Positions 1-11,600 of a stretch of DNA of 64,000 bases are shown here, one piece after another (position 1 is the first letter of the stretch; every line of letters begins with the position of its first letter). The notes below the pieces were generated by a model, which saw nothing but the letters and a program-made list of their open reading frames with translations, made no database searches and was not told the DNA's origin. The stretch comes from an uncultured Alphaproteobacteria bacterium (GTDB lineage: Bacteria > Pseudomonadota > Alphaproteobacteria > GCA-2731375), in the NCBI GenBank assembly GCA_951812805.1, contig CATOSZ010000001.1:930001-994000 (forward strand), given 5' to 3'. The position numbers and the translations under genes were made by a program.

Positions 1-617
1 TCCAGGCCGGCGCGCAGCACCGCCTCGCCCTCGGCGACGAAGCCGTCATGGCCCTCGTTCAACAACCGCACCACCTGGCGCTTGGAGATCTTGATGCCGA
101 GGTCGTCCAAGAGCCGCGCCAAGCGCTCCGCGCTGGTCTGGCCGCCATGATAGAGCGCCAGCACGAAACGCCTGAGCGCCGGGCCGAAGTGGCCGCGCGT
201 CCCCGCCGGCAGCGGCGCCACGATCGTGGCCCCCTCGGGCGTCAGCCAGCGCTCGCGGCGTAACAGGACAGTGTTCGGCCGGCAGAGCAGGTCCTGAACC
301 AGATAGTCTTCATAGCCCTTGAAGCGCGAGCCCGCCGGCACGGCGGCCCGGACGATCCGCCTCTCGTCGATGGGAACCCGGCCCTTCTTGGCCCGCCGTC
401 CCGCCTTCCGCCCCGTCCGGCCCCGGGATACGGCCTGCTTGTCCATGCCGCTCGGCTTGATATCCGGTGGCCCGGAAAGGCCTTTGAGACGGCGGATCTC
501 TTCGCGCAATGTCGCGTTCTCGGCACGCAGGGCCGCCTGCTCCTCAAGCAGCGTCAGAACCAGCGCCTTCAGGGCGGCGACATCAAGATCGTCGAGATCC
601 GGAAGCGATTCGGCCAT
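1..617 (-). CDS. IS66-like transposase, N-terminal part, runs off the left edge of the window
   Basis: Own reverse-strand translation from ATG at 617: MAESLPDLDDLDVAALKALVLTLLEEQAALRAENATLREEIRRLKGLSGPPDIKPSGMDKQ...KGYEDYLVQDLLCRPNTVLLRRERWLTPEG...GHFGPALRRFVLALYHGGQTSAERLARLL. Open to the edge; typical IS66-like coiled-coil N-terminus. Absent from the ORF track because it has no stop in the window. Confidence 0.75.
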   Translation of the reverse strand, partial: MAESLPDLDDLDVAALKALVLTLLEEQAALRAENATLREEIRRLKGLSGPPDIKPSGMDKQAVSRGRTGRKAGRRAKKGRVPIDERRIVRAAVPAGSRFKGYEDYLVQDLLCRPNTVLLRRERWLTPEGATIVAPLPAGTRGHFGPALRRFVLALYHGGQTSAERLARLLDDLGIKISKRQVVRLLNEGHDGFVAEGEAVLRAGL

Positions 618-710
618 GACGGGATCGAATCACAGACCTCCCGCCGCGAACATCGATATCTGGTCACTTGACGCGGAAGCCTCACAAGATGTGGCCGTTG
701 AGACTCACCC

Positions 711-1361
711 CTATACCCAGGCCAGATCCCCCCGTCCCCAGGCCCGGCCTTTTGCCCCGGTTACCTTTAAATCCTCTTCACTTACTTCAATAGTTTTCAT
801 GAAAGTCCCAAGAATCTTATCTGAAACCAGCGACCCGATCTTGTAATACACCCATTCTCCATGCCGAATATCCGCTTCTGAGCCGCCCGAATCCCTTATG
901 CAACAAAGAGCTGGTGGGCCTATAAAAAATATGCGCGCCTGGACCCTGCGCATTGTTTCCCCCGACTCATCAGCATTCCCGACTGGCAAATAAAAGGTAT
1001 TCAGATATAAAGTCGGGCCAGCTTCTGTTTCACTACCCTTAATACTACATGATTCAACTGGAAGGTAGTCGTTTATAATCAGCTTCTTGGACGCACGGCG
1101 TTTATGCCACTCCCGCACAGAAGGCCGCACATCCATCCAGAAGATCCAAAGAAGCGCGATCCCCAAAAAACAGTAACCAACAAGCTCACGATCAAACCAC
1201 ATGGGGAACTCCCATGCGGGGAAACCAAATTTTGTCGGCATTTCCTTGATGTCGGGCCAAATATAAATAACCCCGACCACGGCTGCAACGAACACGGCAG
1301 ACCGCCACACCGGCAACCAGATGCGTAGAGCGTTGCGCAGGAAAGTCTGTATTTTGACCAT
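711..1361 (-). CDS. Hypothetical membrane-anchored protein, about 216 aa, two N-terminal hydrophobic segments
   Basis: Open reading frame with hydrophobic stretches (VWRSAVFVAAVVGVIYIW; YCFLGIALLWIFWM); AT-richer than surroundings; sits between two IS remnants. Confidence 0.5.
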   Translation of the reverse strand: MVKIQTFLRNALRIWLPVWRSAVFVAAVVGVIYIWPDIKEMPTKFGFPAWEFPMWFDRELVGYCFLGIALLWIFWMDVRPSVREWHKRRASKKLIINDYLPVESCSIKGSETEAGPTLYLNTFYLPVGNADESGETMRRVQARIFFIGPPALCCIRDSGGSEADIRHGEWVYYKIGSLVSDKILGTFMKTIEVSEEDLKVTGAKGRAWGRGDLAWV

Positions 1362-1372
1362 TCTGCAGCATA

Positions 1373-1684
1373 CTACCGCGAAACGGCAGGCTGAGTCCTG
1401 CCGTCATGGGGCTTCTCGGCCTCCAGCCGGCGGCTCGAACGCACGCAGTTCAGATAGCCGTAGATGTAAAGCTTCAACATATCCGCCGGATCGTAGCTGG
1501 GGCGGCCCATCACCTTGGGCACGACCCGTTCAAAGCCGGCGGCGGTCAAATCCAAGCCCTCGACGAAGGCGTCGATGAAGCGGACCAGATTGTCCCCTCC
1601 CACATAGTCGTTCACCGCCTCCGGCAGGAGCAGTACCTGCGAGCGGTCTATGCCAGAGATGTGTGCCGTGGCGAATCGTAGCAT
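1373..1684 (-). pseudogene. N-terminal fragment of an IS1182/IS5-type transposase
   Basis: LLPEAVNDYVGGDNLVRFIDAFVEGLDLTAAGFERV...GRPSYDPADMLKLYIYGYLNCVRSSRRLEAE, then a short unrelated tail and stop; the catalytic part is missing. Confidence 0.7.
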
Positions 1685-2225
1685 TTACATATGCCACGCG
1701 GAATCACTCCCGCCAGAGTTTTTACACAGTCTGGGTGGTCTATGTGAGGTCACAAAACCCTATTCAAAACATAGCCTTATCCACATGAGCGACGAGCCGG
1801 ATATACTCCCGTACCGAGTGGCGGGAGTTCAGCTCTCCAGACACCTGTGGTCGTGGGGGGCTCGTGCCTGCTAGCGGTTCGTGACGTCCACCGTGCTGCC
1901 GCCCCCTGAGAGCCCTCCGCACTGCCTCCGTGATGACACTATTCCTAATAGTGGAAGATATCGATCACTCGCCAACCGCTTGAACCTCGGAAATCTGCGA
2001 GAAAATAGGCCGTGATGCCCACAAAACCCGACACTTCCCTGGAATTCTGTCAGATATCCGTGATCGGGTAGCCAGACCGACATTGAGGAAAGGCGGTTGC
2101 CGGCGCATCTTGTAGGGTGCCCGATCTGCCGCCGGTTTCCATCCACATCCTCGAAAGCCCCGGATTGCCGCGCTCACCCACCGCGATTCGGCTCAACCTC
2201 GGAGCCCCAACAACACCCCTGGCCC

Positions 2226-2657
2226 TCACCGCGCCCGCCGCCACATGCCGCGTCCCCGTGCCCGAGCGGACTTTTCCTGCCGGGCATACGGCGACGTTTC
2301 CGGCGGATCGGCCACCGCCCAGCCCGTATAGGCCATGCCTTCGGAGAGGTCGTAGCCGCCGGCGTGGCAACGCGCCCTGCCCTTGCCCAGCGGCTGGCAG
2401 ACGACCTTGGCGCCGGCCGTCAGGTCCAGCAGCGCCGTCGTCGAGATGCGGCCGCAGTCGATCGACTTGCCAGCCACGGTGCAGCGCGTGCCCGGGACCG
2501 GTGCCTTGATGCCGACGAGGTCGAGGCGGGTGCCGGCGACGACGAGGGTGTCGCCGTCGATGATCTCGAAGTCGCCGGTCAGGCTGTCCGCGGCCACCGG
2601 GACGGCGAGGAGGAGCGTGAGGGTGAAAGCCAGGGCATGGGGGATCGTGCGTGTCAT
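2226..2657 (-). CDS. Secreted thermonuclease-family (SNase-like) protein
   Basis: Signal peptide followed by [30 protein letters not shown]...[13 protein letters not shown]...[24 protein letters not shown]. Confidence 0.75.
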   Translation of the reverse strand: MTRTIPHALAFTLTLLLAVPVAADSLTGDFEIIDGDTLVVAGTRLDLVGIKAPVPGTRCTVAGKSIDCGRISTTALLDLTAGAKVVCQPLGKGRARCHAGGYDLSEGMAYTGWAVADPPETSPYARQEKSARARGRGMWRRAR

Positions 2658-2770
2658 GGGGCGATATCATACGCCGTTCCCGCCCTTCCGCGGCTCAAGA
2701 CTTCGCGAGCGCTTGGCCTGGTGCGGCGGGGATGTTATGTGGCGCCGTTCCCATGGTGGAGTGTGCGACG

Positions 2771-3406
2771 ATGCAAAGCCCGAAGGTGAGCGATATTCAT
2801 GCCGTCGAGCGGCAAGCGGACGACCGGCCGAGCCGCGACGAGGCCTTGAAGGCCGTCGAGACGCTGATCCGCTGGGCCGGCGACGATCCGGCCCGCGAGG
2901 GCCTGGCCGGCACGCCGGACCGGGTCGTGCGCAGCTACGACGAGTTCTTCGCCGGCTACCGCGACGATCCGGTCACCATCCTCGAGCGGACCTTCGAGGA
3001 GGTCGAGGGCTACGACGAGATGGTCGTGCTGCGCAATATCCGCTTCGAGAGCCATTGCGAACACCACATGGCGCCGATCATCGGCGTCGCCCATGTCGGC
3101 TACCTGCCGAACAAGCGCGTCGTCGGCATCTCCAAGCTCGCCCGCATCGTCGAGACCTACGCCAAGCGGTTGCAGATCCAGGAGAAGATGACGGCGCAGA
3201 TCGCCAACGCCATCGACGAGGTGCTGCGCCCGCAAGGGGTCGGCGTGGTGATCAAGGCGGCGCACCAGTGCATGACCACCCGCGGCGTGCACAAGCCCGG
3301 CGTCGACATGGTGACCAGCCGCATGCTCGGCAGCTTCCGCAAAGACGCCTCGACCCGGCGCGAATTCATGTCGATCCTGGGTGAAGGCGGCTATCATCAC
3401 GAATGA
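2771..3406 (+). CDS. folE: GTP cyclohydrolase I
   Basis: [61 protein letters not shown]...[22 protein letters not shown] is diagnostic of FolE. Start chosen at ATG 2771; upstream in-frame ATGs exist. Confidence 0.95.
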   Translation: MQSPKVSDIHAVERQADDRPSRDEALKAVETLIRWAGDDPAREGLAGTPDRVVRSYDEFFAGYRDDPVTILERTFEEVEGYDEMVVLRNIRFESHCEHHMAPIIGVAHVGYLPNKRVVGISKLARIVETYAKRLQIQEKMTAQIANAIDEVLRPQGVGVVIKAAHQCMTTRGVHKPGVDMVTSRMLGSFRKDASTRREFMSILGEGGYHHE

Positions 3407-3575
3407 GCCAGGCGGCGATCCGCCGCGCGCGGAACCGGGCTGACATTCCACCATGAGCGTCCCCAGTGGACGCCCCCCTCCATGCGGAGTTTTCCCTTCA
3501 GGGACCTGGATTACCGCGACCGCCCGATCGAAGGCTTGCGTCTGGCCGGCCTGCCGGACGAACCCGTTACATGAC

Positions 3576-4784
3576 CAGGGCAATCGCATTTCAGAATTTG
3601 CCGAGGAGTGACAGGAGATAGTCGTTGTTCCAAGCGGCGATTTTGAACTTGGCGCGCAGCGAGTCTTTTCGTGGATCCTTTCGCATGACATTGAGCGCCA
3701 TGTGGCGCAGGACGGCGAGATTGTGCGGTCCATTGTCCTTGCGGGTTCTGTCTTGGTCTTCGTTCATTTGGACATCGAGGCACCAGTGCAGGCGGTTTTC
3801 GACCCCCCAGTGCGCCCGGGCAACGGGATTGAAGCGCTCGGCGTCGAGCGGCTGGCTGAGCAGGTAGTAGGCGGTTTCGCTCGACGTCTTCTCCGCGCAC
3901 TCGCGGGTCCGGGTGACTTTGGCGACCGCCTTCAGGCCCGGCCAATGATGGCGCTCTTGCAGCCACTCGACGTGGCTGGAGACGAGAGCGGCACGGGTCT
4001 CGATGCGGCCATGATCGCCATCGACCGTGGTGTCGGTGGTGGTCGCTTCGGCTTTCGGATCGTCGAGGAAGGTTCTCACGTCGTCATGCAGCGTGCCTTG
4101 ATTGCCCTTCAACGCCAGGGCGTAGTCACCCCCCTGCTCGATAATCTGGCTGGCGATGGCGCGCTGGCAATTGAGGGCGTCCACGGTCACGATCGTCCCC
4201 TCGAGGCTCAATAGTTTCAACAGCTTCGGCACGGCGGTGATCTCGTTGGACTTGGCGTCGGTGGCGACTTGCCCCAACACCAGCCGCTGATCACAGCCCC
4301 AGGCCGAGACCATATGCAGCGCCGACGTGCCGCTCGCCTTGTCGTAGGATCGCCGCACCACCTTGCCGTCGATCGCAATGACCCCTTGGCAGGTCTCGGA
4401 AAAGCGCGCCATGAAGCGCTGGAAGCAGGCGCCGAACGCCTCCGGATCCAGCAACCGGAACACCCGGCTGAAGGTGTCGTGGCTCGGCACGCCATGTTCG
4501 AGTACGAGAAATTCCCGCAGGAACGCCTCCTTTTCACGCGCGAAGATCGCCATGTCGACCGCCGTCTGACCGCCCGAGAGGACCGTGCACAGGGCGATCG
4601 TCAAGATCTCCAGCAGATCGTGACGCCCGGCATTGCCAGTCCGCGGATCCTCGAGACCCTCAAAGCACTCCAGAAAGCCTTCCATCGCAACCTCCACCCG
4701 TGAAAAGACCGGGTAGAATCGATTCGCGCCAATACCTCAAGATCAAACACGCACGTCAAGGCAATTCCAAATGCGATTCCCCTG
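3576..4784 (-). mobile_element. ISAs1-family insertion sequence, copy 1 (1209 bp)
   Basis: Terminal IRs CAGGGCAATCGCATTT / AAATGCGATTCCCCTG; 10-bp TSD GTTACATGAC at 3566-3575 and 4785-4794; encodes the ISAs1-type transposase. Confidence 0.92.
3591..4697 (-). CDS. ISAs1-family transposase
   Basis: FEGLEDPRTGNAGRHDLLEILTIALCTVLSGGQ...FRLLDPEAF...IAIDGKVVRRSYDKASGTSALHMVSAW...GDYALALKGNQ...RAHWGVENRLHWCLDVQMNEDQDRTRKDNGPHNLAVLRHMALN. Confidence 0.93.
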   Translation of the reverse strand: MEVAMEGFLECFEGLEDPRTGNAGRHDLLEILTIALCTVLSGGQTAVDMAIFAREKEAFLREFLVLEHGVPSHDTFSRVFRLLDPEAFGACFQRFMARFSETCQGVIAIDGKVVRRSYDKASGTSALHMVSAWGCDQRLVLGQVATDAKSNEITAVPKLLKLLSLEGTIVTVDALNCQRAIASQIIEQGGDYALALKGNQGTLHDDVRTFLDDPKAEATTTDTTVDGDHGRIETRAALVSSHVEWLQERHHWPGLKAVAKVTRTRECAEKTSSETAYYLLSQPLDAERFNPVARAHWGVENRLHWCLDVQMNEDQDRTRKDNGPHNLAVLRHMALNVMRKDPRKDSLRAKFKIAAWNNDYLLSLLGKF

Positions 4785-4938
4785 GTTACATGACGAAGGT
4801 GGCTCGACGGGCCCGGGTTCCCATGCTACCCAAAGGCCGCCCGGCGACGGCGGCGGGCCGAGCCCTCGACGGGGTATCGACGGTTCCGCCGCAACCGTTC
4901 GTGGACAGCGAAAACAGCGCCCTCGCGGGAGTGATGCG

Positions 4939-6258
4939 ATGCGAATGACCGAGTTTTTCATGCCCATCCTGCGGGAGAATCCCGCCGAGGCACAGATCGT
5001 CTCGCATCGGTTGATGCTGCGGGCGGGCATGGTTCGCCAGGCCGCCGCGGGGATCTATTCCTGGCTGCCGATGGGCCTGAGAGTCATGGACAACATCGCG
5101 GCGATCGTGCGCGAGGAGCAGAACGCGACCGGGGCGCAGGAAGTCCTGATGCCGACGATCCAGTCCGCCGATCTCTGGATCGAAAGCGGGCGATACGAGG
5201 ACTACGGCAAGGAGATGCTGCGGATCACCGACCGGCACGAGCGGCCGATGCTCTACGGGCCCACGAACGAGGAGCTGATCACCGACATCTTCCGCACCTC
5301 GGTCAAGAGCTACCGCCAGCTGCCCCGCAACCTCTATCACATCCAGTGGAAGTTCCGCGACGAGGTCCGCCCCCGCTTCGGCGTCATGCGCGGGCGCGAG
5401 TTCCTGATGAAGGACAACTATTCCTTCGATCTCGACTTCGAGGGCGGCAAGCGGTCCTACAACAAGATGTTCGTCGCCTATCTGCGCACCTTCGCCCGCA
5501 TGGGCCTGAAGGCGATCCCGATGGAGGCGGAGTCGGGACCGATCGGCGGCGACATGAGCCATGAGTTCCTGATCCTGGCCGAAACCGGCGAGAGCCAGGT
5601 CTATTGCCACCGCGACCTGATCGAGTTCGATCCGAACGAGGCGGCGCTCGACTATTCGGGCGACCTGCAGCCCATCGTCGACCGCTGGACCAGCCTCTAT
5701 GCGGCGACGGACGAGCAGCACGACGCGGCGCGCTTCGAGGCCGAGGTGCCGGCGGACAAGCGGGTCGAGGCGCGCGGTATCGAGGTCGGTCACATCTTCC
5801 ACTTCGGCACCAAGTATTCGAAGCCCTTGGGCGCCCTGGTGACCGGCCCCGACGGCGAGCAGGTGCCGGTCGAGATGGGCTCCTACGGCATCGGCGTCTC
5901 ACGCCTGGTCGGCGGCATCATCGAGGCGAGCCACGACGACGACGGCATCATCTGGCCGGAAAGCGTGGCGCCCTTCCGTGTCGGCCTGATCAATCTGAAG
6001 GCGGGCGACGGCGCGTGCGACGCGGTCTGCGAAGACCTCTACGCCAAGCTGCGCGGCGCCGGGATCGAGGTGCTGTACGACGACACGGACGAGCGCGCCG
6101 GCGGCAAGTTCGCGACCATGGATCTGATCGGCCTGCCCTGGCAGCTGGTGGTGGGCCCGCGCGGCGTGAAGGACGGCACGGTCGAGGTCAAGCGCCGCCT
6201 GGACGGTGAGCGGGTTACCCTCTCGGCGGAGGATGCGCTCGGCCGCGTCCAGGGCTGA
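4939..6258 (+). CDS. proS: Prolyl-tRNA synthetase, short alphaproteobacterial type
   Basis: [49 protein letters not shown]...[15 protein letters not shown]...[20 protein letters not shown]. About 440 aa. Confidence 0.93.
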   Translation: MRMTEFFMPILRENPAEAQIVSHRLMLRAGMVRQAAAGIYSWLPMGLRVMDNIAAIVREEQNATGAQEVLMPTIQSADLWIESGRYEDYGKEMLRITDRHERPMLYGPTNEELITDIFRTSVKSYRQLPRNLYHIQWKFRDEVRPRFGVMRGREFLMKDNYSFDLDFEGGKRSYNKMFVAYLRTFARMGLKAIPMEAESGPIGGDMSHEFLILAETGESQVYCHRDLIEFDPNEAALDYSGDLQPIVDRWTSLYAATDEQHDAARFEAEVPADKRVEARGIEVGHIFHFGTKYSKPLGALVTGPDGEQVPVEMGSYGIGVSRLVGGIIEASHDDDGIIWPESVAPFRVGLINLKAGDGACDAVCEDLYAKLRGAGIEVLYDDTDERAGGKFATMDLIGLPWQLVVGPRGVKDGTVEVKRRLDGERVTLSAEDALGRVQG

Positions 6259-6264
6259 GCCGCG

Positions 6265-7509
6265 ATGTTCAGCCGCTTCGAGTGGATGATGGCCGGGCGC
6301 TATCTGCGCGCGCGGCGGACGGAGGGGTTCATTTCCGTCATCGCCGTCTTTTCCTTCTGCGGCATCATGCTGGGCGTCGCCACCCTGATCATCGTCATGA
6401 GCGTGATGAACGGCTTCCGCGCCGAGCTGCTGGGGCGCATCCTCGGCATCAACGGCCACTTCATCGTGCGCGCCTTCGAAGGCAACCTCGAACGCCATCA
6501 GGACGTCTACGCACGGGTGAAAGCGCTGCCGGGCGTCGTCGCCTCCGGCCCGGTGGTCGAGGGCCAGGTGATGGCAATGGCCGAGGGCCGGGCACGCGGC
6601 GCGCTCATCCGCGGCATCCGGCCCGAACACCTGCGCACCCGCCCGCTCGTCGCCTCGAAGATCGTCTCCGGCGACCTCGCCGCCTTCGAGGGCAAGAACG
6701 CCGTCGTCGTCGGCGACCGGCTGGCCCGGGCGCTCGGCCTGAAGGTCGGCGACCGCATGACGCTGGTCGCCCCCCAGGTCACCTCGACCCCCTTTGGCGG
6801 GGTGCCGCGGCACAAGGCCTACCGCATCGTCGCCACCTTCAACGTCGGCATGTATGAGTACGACTCGAGCTACGTCTTCATGCCCTTGGCGGCGAGCCAG
6901 ATCTTCTTCCGCTCCGGCGACGGGGTCTCCGGCGTCGAGGTCATGGTGGAAGAGCCGGACGACGTCGTCGGCCATCGCACCGCGCTCGTCCGCGCGGTCG
7001 GCGATCTCGGCCACATCGTCACCTGGGAACAGGTCAACAAGCACTTCTTCAACGCGCTGCAGGTCGAGCGCAACGTGATGTTCCTGATCCTCTCCCTCAT
7101 CATCATCGTCGCCGCCTTCAACATCATCTCCAGCCTGATCATGCTGGTGAAGGACAAGGGCAAGCAGATCGCCATCCTACGCACCATGGGGGCGACGCGG
7201 GGCACGGTGATGCGGATCTTCCTGCTGGCAGGCACCTCGGTCGGCTTCGTCGGCACCATCGCCGGCTTCGGCCTCGGCCTCGCCTTCTGCCTCAACATCG
7301 AGGAGATCCGCGCCGCCGTCGAATGGGTGATCCAAGGCAAGGTGTTCCCGGCGGAGATCTATTTCCTCACCCGCCTTCCGGCCAAGGTCGACTCGACCGA
7401 GGTCGGCGCCGTCGTCGTCATGTCGCTCGTGCTCTCGTTCCTGGCGACGCTCTATCCCTCCTGGCGGGCGGCGAGCCTCGATCCCGTCGAAGCGCTGCGT
7501 TACGAGTAG
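6265..7509 (+). CDS. lolC: Lipoprotein-releasing ABC transporter permease (LolC/LolE family)
   Basis: FSRFEWMMAGRYLRARRTEGFISVIAVFSFCGIMLGVATLIIVMSVMNGFRAELL...; followed directly by a LolD-type ATPase. Confidence 0.88.
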   Translation: MFSRFEWMMAGRYLRARRTEGFISVIAVFSFCGIMLGVATLIIVMSVMNGFRAELLGRILGINGHFIVRAFEGNLERHQDVYARVKALPGVVASGPVVEGQVMAMAEGRARGALIRGIRPEHLRTRPLVASKIVSGDLAAFEGKNAVVVGDRLARALGLKVGDRMTLVAPQVTSTPFGGVPRHKAYRIVATFNVGMYEYDSSYVFMPLAASQIFFRSGDGVSGVEVMVEEPDDVVGHRTALVRAVGDLGHIVTWEQVNKHFFNALQVERNVMFLILSLIIIVAAFNIISSLIMLVKDKGKQIAILRTMGATRGTVMRIFLLAGTSVGFVGTIAGFGLGLAFCLNIEEIRAAVEWVIQGKVFPAEIYFLTRLPAKVDSTEVGAVVVMSLVLSFLATLYPSWRAASLDPVEALRYE

Positions 7510-7515
7510 CGGGGA

Positions 7516-8202
7516 ATGGCGGACCCAGCCCTTCGGCTCGACGGCATCCGGCGCACCTTCGTCCAGGGCGACAACCGGATCGAGGTGCTGCGCGGCGCCG
7601 AGCTGACGGTGCAGCCGGGCGAGATCGTCGCCCTGGTCGGCCCGTCGGGTGCCGGCAAGTCGACGTTGCTGCACACCGCCGGCCTGCTGGAGGCGGCGGA
7701 CGAGGGCAGCGTCACCATCGCCGGGCGGACGGGCAGCGGTCTCGGCGACAAGGAACGCACGCGGATCCGCCGCGAATGCATCGGCTTCGTCTACCAGTAC
7801 CACCACCTCTCCCCCGAATTTACGGCGCTGGAGAACGTGATGCTGCCGCTGCTGATCGCCGGCCAGGCGAAACGGCGGGCGCGGGAACGGGCGGGCGAAT
7901 TGCTCGGCCGCCTCGGCCTCGCGGACCGGGTCGGCCACCGCCCGGCCCGGCTGTCCGGCGGCGAGCAGCAGCGCGTCGCCATCGCCCGCGCCGTCGCCAA
8001 CCGCCCGGCCCTGCTGCTGGCCGACGAGCCGACCGGCAACTTGGACGCGGCCACCGCCGATGTGGTGTTCGAGGAACTGCTGGACCTCGCCCGCCATCAG
8101 GACCTCGGCGCCCTCGTCGCGACCCACAACGACGCGCTGGCGCATCGCATGGATCGGATCGTCCGGCTGGTCGACGGGGTGCTGGTCGCGGCGACGGATT
8201 GA
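7516..8202 (+). CDS. lolD: Lipoprotein-releasing ABC transporter ATPase
   Basis: Walker [10 protein letters not shown], signature [14 protein letters not shown], Walker [13 protein letters not shown]. Confidence 0.92.
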   Translation: MADPALRLDGIRRTFVQGDNRIEVLRGAELTVQPGEIVALVGPSGAGKSTLLHTAGLLEAADEGSVTIAGRTGSGLGDKERTRIRRECIGFVYQYHHLSPEFTALENVMLPLLIAGQAKRRARERAGELLGRLGLADRVGHRPARLSGGEQQRVAIARAVANRPALLLADEPTGNLDAATADVVFEELLDLARHQDLGALVATHNDALAHRMDRIVRLVDGVLVAATD

Positions 8203-8471
8203 GCGCGGCGGCCCCAACGCAGCAACGCCAGTCGGGCGATGTCGATCGTCGAGATGGCGATCCGGCTGACCTGGATCAGCGCCGAGGGCAAGTTGAAGCT
8301 GTGGCCGAGGTCGAACAGCACAAGGGCCGCGGCGACGACGTTCAGGCCCGGATAGAGAAAGCCGTCGCCCCGGACCAGGCCCATCTGCAGCGCGAAGTAG
8401 GAGGCGAGGTAGAAGGCAACGCCGGCGATGCCGATCAACCGCTGGATGTCGGGCAGGCTCTCGATGTTCAT
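8097..8471 (-). CDS. Small membrane protein (CBU_0592-like family)
   Basis: [81 protein letters not shown]. Its 3' end overlaps lolD convergently. Confidence 0.6.
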   Translation of the reverse strand: MNIESLPDIQRLIGIAGVAFYLASYFALQMGLVRGDGFLYPGLNVVAAALVLFDLGHSFNLPSALIQVSRIAISTIDIARLALLRWGRRAQSVAATSTPSTSRTIRSMRCASASLWVATRAPRS

Positions 8472-8659
8472 GGGCTTACTCCCCCGGTACGCATGGAACG
8501 ACGCGACTCGATGCGAGAGACGATGCCAGCGCGCCCGAGGCCTGGATGTGTGGAAAACCACAGGGCCCTCGGTTTCCGGCCATCGGGGGGGCTTCGGGCA
8601 TGACTCGCGGGGCGACGGGTGGGACAATTCGGTGATCCCGAATCGCACGGACCGCCGCC

Positions 8660-11600
8660 ATGCCGCATGCCGACTTCATCCACCTCCGCACCCATTCCGC
8701 CTATTCCCTGGCCGAGGGCGCGATCCCGGTGAAGGACCTGGCCAAGCTGGCCGATGCCGCCGATATGCCGGCCGTGGCGCTGACCGATACGGGCAACCTG
8801 TTCGGCGCCCTCGAGTTCGCGGAGGCCATGGGTGCCGCCGGCGTGCAGCCGATCATGGGCGCCCTGCTGGCGCTGGCCCGCGAGGCGGATGCGGCGTCGG
8901 GCAACGGCGCCCTCAATGGAAACGGCAACGGCAACGGCAATGGCGCGCACCGGCAGGAGCCGTCGCGCCTGGTCCTCCTCGCCCGTGACGAGGCGGGCTA
9001 TCAAAACTTGATAAAGCTGTCGTCAAAGGCGTTCCTCGAGTCGTCCGGCGGCGAGCCCGCGGAAATTCACCTGACCGACCTGGAGGCGCACGCGGCGGGT
9101 TTGATCTGTCTCTCGGGTGGGGCCGAAGGTCCACTCGGCCGCCTGCTGGCGGAAGGGCGCGACGCGGAGGCCCGCGCGCTCGCCGAGCGTCTCGCCGCCC
9201 TCTTCCCCGGTTGCTTCTATATCGAGTTGCAACGCCACGGCCTGGCGATCGAGCAACGCTGCGAGGCCGCCTTCCTCGACATTGCCTACGCGCTGGATCT
9301 CCCGCTGGTCGCGACCAACGACGTCTACTTCGCCACCCCCGACATGCACGAGGCGCATGATGCGCTGCTCTGCATCGACCAGGGCGCGACGCTCGGCCAG
9401 GACGAGCGGCGCCGGGTCACGGCCGAGCATTACTTCAAGCCGGCGGCGGAGATGCGGGCGATCTTCTCCGACCTGCCGGAGGCGGTGGACAACACGCTTA
9501 CCATCGCGCGGCGCTGCGCCTACCGGGCACCGTTGCGCGAGCCGATCCTGCCCCGCTTCGCCGCCGAAGGCGCCGGCGAGGCCGAGCTGCTGCGCGAAAC
9601 CGCCGCCGCCGGGCTGGAGGCGCGACTGGCGACGCCGTCGATTCTCGCCGCCATGCCGCACCAAGAAGAAGACGGGGGCGAGGACGGCGCCGACCCCCTC
9701 GCCCCCTACCGTGAGCGCTTGGATTTCGAGCTCGGCGTCATCACCGAGATGGGCTTCGCCGGTTACTTCCTCATCGTCGCCGACTTCATCCAATGGGCCC
9801 GCGACCAGGGCATTCCCGTCGGCCCCGGGCGCGGCTCGGGCGCCGGCTCCGTCGTCGCCTGGGCGCTCGGCATCACCAACCTGGACCCGCTACGCTTCGG
9901 CCTGCTGTTCGAGCGTTTCCTCAACCCCGACCGGATCTCGATGCCGGACTTCGACATCGACTTCTGCCAGGACCGGCGCGACCGGGTCATCCACTATGTG
10001 CAGGAGAAGTACGGCCACGACCAGGTCGCGCAGATCATCACCTTCGGCAAGCTGCAGGCCCGCGCGGTGCTGCGCGACGTCGGCCGCGTGCTCGGCATGC
10101 CCTACGGCCAGGTCGACCGCCTGTGCAAGCTGGTGCCGAACAACCCGGCCAATCCGGTCAGCCTCGGCCAGGCCCTGGAGTCGGAGCCGCGCCTGCGGGA
10201 AGAGCGCGAGCAGGACGCCACCGTCGGCCGGCTGATCGACATCGCCATGCGGCTCGAGGGGCTTTACCGGCACGCCTCGACCCATGCGGCGGGCGTGGTG
10301 ATCGGCGACCGGCCGCTGGAGGAGCTGGTCCCCCTCTACCGCGATCCGCGCTCGGACATGCCGGTCACCCAGTTCAACATGAAATGGGTGGAATCCGCCG
10401 GCCTGGTGAAGTTCGATTTCCTCGGCCTGAAGACCCTGACGGTGATCGAACGGGCGCTGGCCCTGTTGGCCCGGCGCGGCATCGACATCGACATCGACGC
10501 CATCCCCCTCGACGACCGGCCCACCTACGAGATGCTGGGCCGGGCCGAGGCGGTCGGCGTCTTCCAGTTTGAAAGCGGCGGCATGCGCGACCTGCTGCGC
10601 GAGTCCGACCCCTCCAACATCGAGGACCTGATCGCTCTCGTCGCCCTCTTCCGCCCGGGGCCGATGGAGAACATCCCGAAATACATCGCCTGCAAGCACG
10701 GCCGGGAGGAACCCGAACACCTGCACGAAACCATCGAGCCGGTGGTCAAGGACACCTACGGCGTCATCATCTACCAGGAACAGGTGATGCAGATCGCCCA
10801 GGTCTTCGCCGGCTACAGCCTCGGCCAGGCCGACCTGCTGCGCCGCGCCATGGGCAAGAAGATCAAGGCGGAGATGGACGCCCAGCGCGGCGATTTCGTC
10901 GAGGGGGCGAAGGCCCGCGGCGTCGACGCGGCGCGCGCCTCCTACGTCTTCGACCTGGTCGACAAGTTCGCCGGCTATGGCTTCAACAAGGCGCACTCGG
11001 CCGCCTATGCGCTGGTCGCCTACCAGACCGCCTACCTGAAGGCGACCTATCCGGTCGAATTCCTCGCCGCCTCCATGACGCTGGACATGGGCAACACGGA
11101 CAAGCTGAACGTCTTCCGCCAGGAGATCGAGCGTCTGGGCTTCGAGTTGCTGCCCCCCGACATCAACCGCTCCGACGTCGAATTCACCGTCGAGGCGGGC
11201 GCCGAGGGCGCAAGCGAAAGCGGCAAGGTGCGCTATGCGCTGGCCGCCATCCGCAACGTCGGCCGCGGCGCCATGGCCGCGATCGTGCAGGAGCGCGAGG
11301 CGAACGGCGACTTCGCCGACCTCTGGGATTTCGCCCGGCGCGTCGATCCCAAGCAGCTGAACAAGCGGGCACTGGAAAACCTGGCGCGCGCCGGCGCCTT
11401 CGACCGCCTGGTCGAGAACCGCGCCCAGGTGCTGGCGGCGATCGAGCTGTTGCTGCGCTACGCCAACCGCACGGCGGAGGAGCGGGAGAGCGCGCAGACC
11501 AGCCTGTTCGGCGAGGCGGGCGACGCCGACGAGGTCACGCCCGACCTGCCGCTGGTCGCCGAATGGAACGCCACCGATATGCTGGCGGAGGAGTTCGACG

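Noticed and set aside
1685-2225. Minus ORFs of 70-91 aa between the IS1182-type fragment and the SNase-like gene
   Set aside because: No homology pattern or RBS; likely intergenic or IS remnant sequence.
3407-3575. Short ORF between folE and ISAs1 copy 1, considered as a gene disrupted by the IS
   Set aside because: After in-silico removal of the IS, no recognisable protein is restored; the insertion appears intergenic.
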